Origin: Acidobacteriota bacterium
GTDB taxonomy: Bacteria > Acidobacteriota > Terriglobia > Acidiferrales > UBA7541
DNA: 64,000 nucleotides
Reading direction: 5' to 3'
NCBI GenBank assembly: GCA_013289955.1
Contig: JABCYZ010000009.1
Coordinates: forward strand, 1 to 64,000
Shown here: positions 51,183-58,588 of the stretch, in pieces
How positions within the stretch are numbered: position 1 is the first letter of the stretch
Layout: the number at the start of each line of letters is the position of its first letter
The notes under the pieces: generated by a model
Told to the model about the DNA's origin: nothing
The model's database searches: none
The model's input: only the letters and a program-made list of their open reading frames with translations
Program-made: the position numbers and the translations under genes

Positions 51183-52679
51183 ATGGGCGTGCTGCTCTTC
51201 ATTTCGGTTCTGCTGGTTGCGGCCTGCGGCCTCATCTACGAGCTCGTCGCCGGCACGCTTGCAAGCTATCTCGTAGGCGACAGCGTCTTCCAGTTTTCCA
51301 CCATCATCGGCACGTACCTTTTCGCGATGGGCATTGGCAGCGCTCTTTCGCGTTATCTGAACCGCGGACTCGTCTATCGTTTTGTGTGGATCGAGCTTTT
51401 GCTCGGCGTGATCGGCGGTTTCTCCTCCGCGCTCCTGATGCTGGCGTTCGCGTTCACACAGGGATTTGAACTCATTCTCTACGCTCTCGTGACCGTGATG
51501 GGTGTCCTTGTGGGGCTGGAAATTCCGCTGCTCATGCGCATCGTGCGCGACCGCTACGAGTTCCGTGACGTCATCGCCCACGTCCTTACCTTCGATTATC
51601 TCGGCGCGCTCGGCGCTTCCCTGCTTTTTCCCATCCTTCTCGTCCCGCACCTCGGCCTTGTCCGCTCGGCCATGCTTTTCGGTCTCGTCAACGCCGGCGT
51701 CGCGCTCTGGACTACGTATCTGTTTTCAACGCAACTTTCAGGCGCGCGCACTCTGCGCCTGGCGTGCGCCGTCGTCATCCTTGGCCTCGGAATCGGCATG
51801 GCCGACGCCCGCCGCATTACTGCCACCGCCGAAGACAACATCTACGCCGACGACATTATCTTCGCCCGCGACACTCGCTATCAGCATCTCGTCCTCACCC
51901 GGTTCAAGGATGATTTTCGCCTCTTTCTCAACAGCCATCTCCAGTTCAGCTCTCGCGACGAGTACCGTTACCACGAAGCTCTCATCCATCCGGGCCTTTC
52001 GGCCGTTCCCGCGCCGCGGCGCGTCCTGGTCCTCGGCGGCGGCGACGGCCTCGCCGTCCGCGAAATCCTGAAGTATCCCCAAATCGAAAGCGTCACCCTG
52101 GTCGATCTCGATCCCGAGATGACGAAACTCTTCTCGACGCATCCCATGCTCACCAGGCTCAACGACAAATCCTTCCTGTCGCCGCGCGTTCGTGTCATCA
52201 ACGCCGACGCTTTTCCCTGGGTCGATCAGAACACCGACAGTTTCGATTTCATCGTCATCGATTTTCCCGATCCCACGAATTATTCTCTCGGCAAGCTCTA
52301 CACCACCGCGTTTTATCGTGCCGCCGCCCGCCATCTCAGCGTGCAGGGATTTCTGGTTGTCCAGAGTACTTCGCCGATGTTTGCTCGCGACTCCTTCTGG
52401 TGCATTGCGGAAACTCTCAAGCAGGCCGGCCTTCAGACGTATCCGTACCACGTGTACGTCCCGAGCTTCGGAGAATGGGGATTTGTTCTTGCCGGAAAGC
52501 ACGAATACTCCCCGCCCACCGCGCTTCCGGGCGGTCTTCGTTTCCTTAGCGTCGAAGGCTTGCCCGCTCTTTTCCAATTTCCGCCGGACATGGCCCCGCT
52601 GCCCATGCCTGCCAATCAACTGAATAACCAGGTCCTCGTCCGCGCCTACGAAAACGACTGGAAGGACATCAGTCATTGA
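51183..52679 (+). CDS. Membrane-anchored polyamine aminopropyltransferase (spermidine-synthase-like)
   Basis: The protein has 498 residues. The first 210 hold about seven membrane helices (LLVAACGLIYELVAGTLASY, GTYLFAMGIGSALSRYL, and others). The C-terminal half is a spermidine-synthase fold: TRYQHLVL, LFLNSHLQFSSRDEYRYHEA, the AdoMet-binding VLVLGGGDGLAVREILKYP, VTLVDLDPEMT and VIDFPDPTNYSLGKLYTTAF. It should move the aminopropyl group from decarboxylated AdoMet (made by the SpeD of this operon) to an amine acceptor. The usual IDSSDP-type proton-acceptor motif is IDFPDPTNY, as in other long membrane SpeE proteins. The acceptor is unknown and might be a membrane-associated molecule rather than free putrescine. 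Confidence 0.88.
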   Translation: MGVLLFISVLLVAACGLIYELVAGTLASYLVGDSVFQFSTIIGTYLFAMGIGSALSRYLNRGLVYRFVWIELLLGVIGGFSSALLMLAFAFTQGFELILYALVTVMGVLVGLEIPLLMRIVRDRYEFRDVIAHVLTFDYLGALGASLLFPILLVPHLGLVRSAMLFGLVNAGVALWTTYLFSTQLSGARTLRLACAVVILGLGIGMADARRITATAEDNIYADDIIFARDTRYQHLVLTRFKDDFRLFLNSHLQFSSRDEYRYHEALIHPGLSAVPAPRRVLVLGGGDGLAVREILKYPQIESVTLVDLDPEMTKLFSTHPMLTRLNDKSFLSPRVRVINADAFPWVDQNTDSFDFIVIDFPDPTNYSLGKLYTTAFYRAAARHLSVQGFLVVQSTSPMFARDSFWCIAETLKQAGLQTYPYHVYVPSFGEWGFVLAGKHEYSPPTALPGGLRFLSVEGLPALFQFPPDMAPLPMPANQLNNQVLVRAYENDWKDISH

Positions 52680-54208
52680 AGGTGGGACGCAGAAAATTTC
52701 TCCGCAACGCGAGCGCAGCCCTGGCTGGACTTTCGCTCAAGTCGGATCGTCCGATCGCCGGCTCGTTCGTCAACGATTCCTTTCAGATGGGCCATCTCCT
52801 GCGCGACCGCGCTTCCTTCTCCCCGCCGAAACGCACCGAAAGATTTCCCGTCGTTATCGTTGGCGGCGGCATCGCCGGTCTCAGCGCCGCCTGGCGTCTC
52901 TCTAAACGCGGCTTCACCGATTTCGTCCTCCTCGAAATGAATCCGCAAGCCGGCGGCAACGCCCGCTGGGGGGAAAACGAAATCACCGCCTATCCCTGGG
53001 CCGCCCACTACGTTCCCGTTCCCGGCCGAAAGGCCGAATACGTCCGCGAACTCTTCGAAGACCTCGGCGTCCTCGAGAATGGCCAGTGGGAAGAGCGCGA
53101 CCTCTGCTTCTCGCCGCAAGAGCGCCTTTTCCTCTACGGCCGTTGGCAGGAAGGTCTCGAACCCGCCGTCGGCCTCACGCAAAAAGATCGCGACCAGTTC
53201 CAGCACCTTGAAGATCTCTTCACAAACTTCCGCGCCAGCGGCGCATTCACGATCCCACTCGAACTCGGCCGCTCGGCAAAGTTTCAGGATTTGGACCGCC
53301 TCTCTTTCGCCGATTGGCTCCAGCAGCAAGGTTCGGATTCGCGGCTCGTCAACTGGTACATGAACTACGCCTGCCGCGACGATTACGGCGCACTCGCCCG
53401 GGACACTTCCGCCTGGGCCGGCGTCCACTATTTCTCTTCCCGCGAAGTGGAAGAAAAAGGCCCGCTCACTTGGCCCGAAGGCAATGGCTGGATCACCCGC
53501 CGCCTTCTGGAAAGGGTCGGCGAAAACGTCCGTGTCAATCAAATGGTCCATCGCATCGCGGAAACAAAACGCGGCGTCAGCGTCTTCGCCAGCGACACCC
53601 GATTTCTGTCCGATTTCGTAATTTTCGCCGCACCCACTTTTCTCGCTCCCTATCTCATCGAAGGGTTTCCCCGGCTCAACGATTTCGTCTACTCGCCGTG
53701 GCTTACCGCCAATCTGACTCTCGAGCGCCTTCCTGATTCCCGTGGCGCGGAGCCCGCCTGGGACACCGTCTTTCTCGATTCGCCGACGCTCGGCTACGTC
53801 GACGCCATGCACCAAAGCCTGCGCACCCACATCGACCGCACGGTGTGGACGTTTTACTGGGCTCTCGCCGAAGGTCCTCCCGCCGAAAACCGCCAGCTGC
53901 TGCTCGACAGGGATTGGAACTACTGGAAAGAGGCTATTCTCCGCGACCTCGAGCGCGTCCACTCCGACATCCGCCAATGCGTATCCCGCATCGACGTCAT
54001 GCGCATGGGCCACGCCATGATTCGCCCCGCCGTGGGCTCCGTTTTTTCCGAAGAGCGCCGCCGCCTGACGCGCCGCGAACCGCGCACCGATTCCCGCCTT
54101 CTCTTTGCCAACTCTGATCTCAGCAGCATCTCCATCTTCGAAGAAGCCCAGTACCAGGGCGTCCTCGCCGCTCAATCCGTTCTCGAACGCCTCGAGGGCC
54201 ATCGTTAG
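52676..54208 (+). CDS. FAD-dependent amine-oxidase-like oxidoreductase with Tat-like N-terminus
   Basis: The protein has 510 residues. The start (TTG 52676, or GTG 52682) overlaps the SpeE-like stop by four bases. The N-terminus reads GRRKFLRNASAALAGLS, a twin-arginine-like signal with a weak hydrophobic core. Then comes the FAD-binding motif VVIVGGGIAGLSAAWRL, the ribityl-side ELGGNAR-like LLEMNPQAGGNARWG, and a distant C-terminus with SNSDLSS-like FANSDLSSISIFEEAQYQGV. This resembles flavin amine oxidase/phytoene-desaturase-type proteins. The last gene of the polyamine/DUF4178 operon, it may oxidise the aminopropyl product, which is an inference from position. Confidence 0.82.
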   Translation: MKVGRRKFLRNASAALAGLSLKSDRPIAGSFVNDSFQMGHLLRDRASFSPPKRTERFPVVIVGGGIAGLSAAWRLSKRGFTDFVLLEMNPQAGGNARWGENEITAYPWAAHYVPVPGRKAEYVRELFEDLGVLENGQWEERDLCFSPQERLFLYGRWQEGLEPAVGLTQKDRDQFQHLEDLFTNFRASGAFTIPLELGRSAKFQDLDRLSFADWLQQQGSDSRLVNWYMNYACRDDYGALARDTSAWAGVHYFSSREVEEKGPLTWPEGNGWITRRLLERVGENVRVNQMVHRIAETKRGVSVFASDTRFLSDFVIFAAPTFLAPYLIEGFPRLNDFVYSPWLTANLTLERLPDSRGAEPAWDTVFLDSPTLGYVDAMHQSLRTHIDRTVWTFYWALAEGPPAENRQLLLDRDWNYWKEAILRDLERVHSDIRQCVSRIDVMRMGHAMIRPAVGSVFSEERRRLTRREPRTDSRLLFANSDLSSISIFEEAQYQGVLAAQSVLERLEGHR

Positions 54209-54329
54209 CCGAGAAAAAAGAGCGAGCGGGCCCGTCCCTGAAATCCTCTGTGAAATCTTTCGCATCCAATCTAAAAGGACGTGCGTACTATATAAGGGAG
54301 TGTCATTGCTCGTTTTGGGGAAGGGATAG

Positions 54330-55298
54330 ATGTTTAGAGGAAGAAAACCCGAACTGACCTACGCGGACGTCACGCCCAAAGAGCTCTATTTCAACCGGCG
54401 CAAATTCCTTCAAGCCATGGGCATCGCCGGCGCCGCCGCACTTGCCGGAAAAAACCTTATCGATCTCGCCTCCCCGCCGCGCGGGGTCTATGCGGGCGCG
54501 AAATTCACGAACCTGACAAAGAGTCCTTTCAGCACCACCGAAAAACAAAACTCTTTCGAAGAAGTGTCGCATTACAACAATTTCTACGAGTTCGGGGTCG
54601 ACAAAGACCAGCCTGCGAAAAACGCCCAGAAATTCCGCACCTCTCCCTGGGCCGTCTCCGTAGAAGGCGAAGTCAAAACCAAGCGCAAGTTCACGATGGA
54701 GGAAATTCTAAAGCTCGCTCCTCTTGAAGAGCGCATCTACCGCCACCGTTGCGTGGAAGGCTGGTCGATCGTTGTCCCCTGGATTGGCTTCTCCTTCAGC
54801 GTTCTGGCCAAGCTTGTGGAGCCGACTCCCAAAGCGCAATTCGTGGCCTTTGAATCGTATTGGGATCTGGGCCAGATGCCGAAAGCGCGGCCCGAACTGG
54901 CGGGCATTCAATTTCCCTACGTCGAGGGCTTGCGCATGGATGAAGCCATGCACCCTCTCACGCTTCTCTGTGTCGGCATGTACGACGACGTGCTCCCCAA
55001 TCAGGACGGAGCTCCGGTGCGCATGGTCATTCCCTGGAAGTACGGTTTCAAGAGCATCAAGTCGCTCGTCAAAATCAGATTTGTCCCGAAGGAACCCCCC
55101 ACCACCTGGAATCTCGCCAACGCTCACGAATACGGTTTCTACTCCAACGTAAATCCCAATGTCGATCACCCGCGTTGGTCGCAAGCCAGAGAGCGCCGCC
55201 TCGGCGAGATTTTCAAACGCGCCACGCTCATGTTCAACGGCTACGAGGATCAGGTCTCCAGCCTTTACACGGGCATGGACCTGAAAAAATACTACTGA
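54330..55298 (+). CDS. msrP: Protein-methionine-sulfoxide reductase catalytic subunit MsrP (YedY)
   Basis: The protein has 322 residues. The twin-arginine signal reads RRKFLQAMGIAGAAALAG (23-40). The molybdopterin-binding sulfite-oxidase fold is shown by YRHRCVEGWSIVVPWIGF, with the metal-binding Cys141, and by VPFKYGFKSIK-like VIPWKYGFKSIKSLVKI. It reduces methionine sulfoxides in periplasmic proteins. The ribosome binding site is GGGGAAGGGAT. It lies 121 bases after the amine-oxidase gene and is followed by its membrane partner. Confidence 0.93.
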   Translation: MFRGRKPELTYADVTPKELYFNRRKFLQAMGIAGAAALAGKNLIDLASPPRGVYAGAKFTNLTKSPFSTTEKQNSFEEVSHYNNFYEFGVDKDQPAKNAQKFRTSPWAVSVEGEVKTKRKFTMEEILKLAPLEERIYRHRCVEGWSIVVPWIGFSFSVLAKLVEPTPKAQFVAFESYWDLGQMPKARPELAGIQFPYVEGLRMDEAMHPLTLLCVGMYDDVLPNQDGAPVRMVIPWKYGFKSIKSLVKIRFVPKEPPTTWNLANAHEYGFYSNVNPNVDHPRWSQARERRLGEIFKRATLMFNGYEDQVSSLYTGMDLKKYY

Positions 55299-55312
55299 GG
55301 CAAATCCGAAGC

Positions 55313-55957
55313 GTGCCCTCGCCCCTCGCCAGCAAATGGACCAAGCTTCCGGTTTTTCTGCTCTGCCTCGTGCCTCTCGGCCTTCTCGTCTGGCGCGCTC
55401 TGGCTGGAAACCTTGGCGCGAATCCGGTCGAATTCATCCAGCACTCGACCGGCGACTGGACGCTCCGCTTTCTCGTCATCACTCTCGCTGTCACGCCCGT
55501 CCGCAAACTTCTGGAGCTCCCCGATCTGATCCGCTTCCGCCGCATGCTCGGCCTCTTCGCCTTCTTCTACGCCTGCCTCCACTTCCTCACCTATCTCGGC
55601 CCCGATCTGAGCTTCGACGTAGCCGCCATGGCGAAAGACGTCGCCAAGCGGCCCTTTATCACGGTAGGTTTCCTGGCCTTCGTCCTTCTGATTCCCCTGG
55701 CGCTCACTTCCACTGCCGGATGGATCCGCCGCCTCGGCGCGCGCCGCTGGCAAATGCTCCATCGCCTCATCTACCTCAGCGCTATTTGTGGTGTGATTCA
55801 CTACTACTGGCTGGTAAAGTCCGCAGTCCTTCGACCGTTAATCTACGGCTCGATCGTCGCCCTGCTCCTGCTTTGGCGCCTCAGAGACTGGTTCATCCGC
55901 CGCGGCCGCACAATCCCGCCCGCCCGAAAAGCGAAGCCCGTTTCGGCGAACGGTTAG
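55313..55957 (+). CDS. msrQ: Haem-binding membrane subunit MsrQ (YedZ)
   Basis: The protein has 214 residues from GTG 55313. Six hydrophobic segments are seen, with the family blocks STGDWTLRFLVITLAVTPVR, FRRMLGLFAFFYACLHFLTY, LTSTAGWIRRLGARRWQMLH and LIYLSAICGVIHYYWLVKS, which hold the haem-ligating His residues. It feeds electrons from quinones to MsrP. The frame continues upstream through the end of msrP in another frame, which is not coding. The 14-base gap to msrP indicates an operon. Confidence 0.92.
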   Translation: MPSPLASKWTKLPVFLLCLVPLGLLVWRALAGNLGANPVEFIQHSTGDWTLRFLVITLAVTPVRKLLELPDLIRFRRMLGLFAFFYACLHFLTYLGPDLSFDVAAMAKDVAKRPFITVGFLAFVLLIPLALTSTAGWIRRLGARRWQMLHRLIYLSAICGVIHYYWLVKSAVLRPLIYGSIVALLLLWRLRDWFIRRGRTIPPARKAKPVSANG

Positions 55958-55995
55958 TCGGCAAGTAAGCTCTCGGGCGGGCGCGGGACGGCAGG

Positions 55996-56355
55996 CTAGT
56001 GAACGGCCGAAGCCTCGTCTCCCTGCCTGGCCATCTCCCCAAACTCCACTCCCCAGAACCGCGGCGCCGGCGTCAGGAACTCCACGCCGATCCTCTGCCC
56101 CTTTTCGCAGGGCTCGCCCTGGTATACCACGCGGCACTCCTGCTCTTCCAAAGTCTCCGGGTTCGTCAAAACAATCATCTCCCCGGTATCAATCTCGTGC
56201 TTCATCATCAGCAATCCGCCGTGCGCGTTCACCACCACGGTCTCGCACGACTCCTTGAACTTCTTCCCATCGTGCGCGCGGCCCTTCGCCTCCAGCCGCA
56301 TCTTGTGGAAGGCTCGTCCGCTGCGCCGGTGTGTCGGTGAGGAGGTTCCGTTCAT
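55996..56355 (-). CDS. PilZ-domain protein
   Basis: The protein has 119 residues from ATG 56355; the frame is open to a TTG at 56424, which would add 23 residues. It shows a PilZ-type Arg cluster (HRRSGRAFHKMRLEAKG) and a later NAHGGLLMM that fits the (D/N)xSxxG motif loosely, with His in place of Ser. Next come beta strands LTNPETLEEQECRVVYQGEP and IGVEF. PilZ domains bind cyclic di-GMP. The imperfect second motif leaves ligand binding uncertain. It is convergent with msrQ and stands alone. Confidence 0.72.
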   Translation of the reverse strand: MNGTSSPTHRRSGRAFHKMRLEAKGRAHDGKKFKESCETVVVNAHGGLLMMKHEIDTGEMIVLTNPETLEEQECRVVYQGEPCEKGQRIGVEFLTPAPRFWGVEFGEMARQGDEASAVH

Positions 56356-56497
56356 ACCGTCATCATCGGCTGCTTCCCCAAGCAAGGTAAACTGGCCCAC
56401 GGGACAGGTGTTCCCCATCTGCAACCGCCGCCCACCGCCCGGTCCCTCCCTGACCAGGGCCTCGAAGGTTTCCGGCCCGAGGGTCGAGGTCCTTCTT

Positions 56498-58039
56498 CTA
56501 CAATGAGTTAAGAAAGGCGATGAACTGTGACTTTTCTTTGTCGGTCAGGTTCATCTGAAAGCGTTGGTTGTAGAAGTTAAGCACTTCGTTCAAGTCGCGG
56601 GCTGCGCCGTTATGAAAATACGGCGCGCGAGCGGCCAACCCTCTCAGTACCGGCCCCTTGGTGCGGTTCACGTCCCCGCATAGCCCTGTCACAAGCCCCT
56701 TGCCGGGATCCGTCGTGTAAATCACGTACGGTGTACTCGGTTGTCCAGCCGCAGCGAACGGGTTCGGACATCCCGTGATCTCATAGACGGGAACCCGCGG
56801 AAAGCTGAGCTGGGCAAGTCCGTTGGCGATTTCCGTATCTGATTCCTGGGCAGAGTCGTGGCCCGTTCCGATGTCGAGCGGCAGAGGCAGCGAGTGGTCC
56901 CCCACGTTTGGCGTGTCATGGCATGTCGTGCAAGTTCCTGGAAACGACGCGATGGGCACCGTGGTCCCCAGCGCCGTGGCCAGCGCCGGGTTGTCATTCA
57001 AACCGCGGACGTTGGCGATCGTCAACGCGCGCGAGTTGAAAAGCGTTTCTCCCGCTGCGATATCTTGCCGGGCCTCGATCGTTGCCCGGTCCCATGCATT
57101 GTCCGCTTTTATGTTTTCCCACGACGAGAACAGTGTCATCGCGGTGGGGTTGAACTTGGCGCCCGTTGGATCCGCCCCCAGAGTGTCATTGATTCCAGGA
57201 TAGTAGCTGGCGTCCGAAAGATTCCGTGCCCCGCCCAGCGCTCCGTAGTCTCTAAGCGATCCCGCGCGGCCGTCCGCCAGTTGTGCACTGGACAAGCCTA
57301 GCTCGAAATTTACGATCGCCGTCTGCTGCTCCATTGTCGGCGGCACGGTTGCTTGTGCATGGCCAGTCGTTGCGTCAACCGATTGGTGCATCAGGTCGCT
57401 GATCAGATTTGCTTGAAACGTTTCGGTGTTGTTGAGCGGCGCGATCGTCTCCCGGCCATCAAACATGATCGTGCTCAGGAATTTCAGATTCGTCGTCGGC
57501 AAAGGCCGCCGGTAAACCGATACGGTTTCCAGCCCCGAGACAGGATCGGTCACAATGGCGCAACCGTACGGATCTACCACGGCGCGTATCGTGAACTGCG
57601 TTGTTGCGGGAAGTTGTATCGGAATACGAATCAGTCCGTTCTTCAGCAACAAACTATGGGTCTCTGGATCACTAGAACTCGTATTCGGACAGTTGGCACC
57701 ATCAAACGCCGCAAACAGCGGATCCTGCCCCCGTGTCATCACAAAACGCTGCTGGATATTTTGTGTGCTGAGTCCCATCGCGTTGCCGGCGATATGGCAC
57801 GTCGCACAGCTTCTCCCGTTTGTCCCGAGGCTCTGGAAAAAGGGCGTGTTTTCAACAATCGGCCCGGCCGTGTTGTAGGTGGAGACGATCCCGGTGGGAT
57901 CGAGGAACGGAAATAGATTGGGAATGACCACGACGGCCGAGGCGGCCGTGGCCAGGCACAACATTCCCGCCACAATCACGAGTTTCCTAGAATGGAGTCT
58001 CACCCACAGCCCGATACTTCCGCTTTCCTGAATTTGCAT
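56498..58039 (-). CDS. Secreted di-haem cytochrome c peroxidase/MauG-like protein
   Basis: The protein has 513 residues from ATG 58039, chosen because GGAGGAA lies six bases upstream. A signal peptide or anchor (LVIVAGMLCLATAASAVVVI) is followed by two c-type haem motifs, CATCH (in GRSCATCHIAGNAMGLS) and CTTCH (in FPGTCTTCHDTPNVG). Other family marks are MFDGRETIAPL, ANVRGLND and the C-terminal KGPVLRGLAARAPYFHNGAA. It acts outside the cytoplasm in peroxide reduction or oxidative modification. The distance between the haem motifs is longer than in typical CcpA, closer to the large di-haem oxidoreductases. No electron-transfer partner lies beside it. Confidence 0.87.
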   Translation of the reverse strand: MQIQESGSIGLWVRLHSRKLVIVAGMLCLATAASAVVVIPNLFPFLDPTGIVSTYNTAGPIVENTPFFQSLGTNGRSCATCHIAGNAMGLSTQNIQQRFVMTRGQDPLFAAFDGANCPNTSSSDPETHSLLLKNGLIRIPIQLPATTQFTIRAVVDPYGCAIVTDPVSGLETVSVYRRPLPTTNLKFLSTIMFDGRETIAPLNNTETFQANLISDLMHQSVDATTGHAQATVPPTMEQQTAIVNFELGLSSAQLADGRAGSLRDYGALGGARNLSDASYYPGINDTLGADPTGAKFNPTAMTLFSSWENIKADNAWDRATIEARQDIAAGETLFNSRALTIANVRGLNDNPALATALGTTVPIASFPGTCTTCHDTPNVGDHSLPLPLDIGTGHDSAQESDTEIANGLAQLSFPRVPVYEITGCPNPFAAAGQPSTPYVIYTTDPGKGLVTGLCGDVNRTKGPVLRGLAARAPYFHNGAARDLNEVLNFYNQRFQMNLTDKEKSQFIAFLNSL

Positions 58040-58171
58040 ATTCGTTCCTCCGGGTTTTTCCGCCAAAAACTCATGTCGAGATATGCGCAGCCCAGACAGC
58101 AATCGAATCGAAGAAACATCTCTTCTACCCGTCAGCAATCGCCCTGACGAGTCCTCGCAAGAACGGCTCTT

Positions 58172-58465
58172 TCAGGCCGTTGGCGCAGACACAACGTTTT
58201 GTTTACGAGCCGCCCGGCGGGTCCGCTTTCGGGCCGTTGCCCCGTTAGAGATGACGGAGCTTGGATGGGTCGCCGCCGGGACTTTGACGGCCTTCTTCGT
58301 CGTCGGCTTCTTTACCGGGTAAGCGTCTTCGACGCCTGTATCCGTGAAAAGCGCCGGGTTGACTTCCTGCGCTTTGAGGGACGGCGCCGAGCCGAGCAGC
58401 ATGGCCGCGAGGCCGATGCTCCCTACCCATAGAGTCTTAGCTATCCAGAGTTTCTTGATTTTCAT
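58172..58465 (-). CDS. Small secreted Lys/Arg-rich protein of unknown function
   Basis: The protein has 97 residues from ATG 58465 (an ATG two codons earlier is possible). A signal peptide (LWVGSIGLAAMLLGSAPSLKAQ) is followed by a short basic tail (KKPTTKKAVKVPAATHPSSV, ATARKRTRRAARKQN). The family is not recognised. It lies between the di-haem cytochrome and the third TPR regulator and may be the target of either. The plus-strand frame over the same bases is a shadow. Confidence 0.5.
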   Translation of the reverse strand: MKIKKLWIAKTLWVGSIGLAAMLLGSAPSLKAQEVNPALFTDTGVEDAYPVKKPTTKKAVKVPAATHPSSVISNGATARKRTRRAARKQNVVSAPTA

Positions 58466-58588
58466 GGCCATTCACCCTTCTGTCCTCGGTTCCGAACATC
58501 TAAATCGGCTGCACAATAAACGATTCCTCGCACACCCCGGCTAGCCTCACAATGCACGCGGTCTGGAAATCTAATCAAGAAAAGGTGA

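Noticed and set aside
52673..54265. 530-codon open frame antisense to the FAD oxidase
   Set aside because: The plus strand has clear FAD motifs and operon coupling; the antisense product is a low-complexity shadow.
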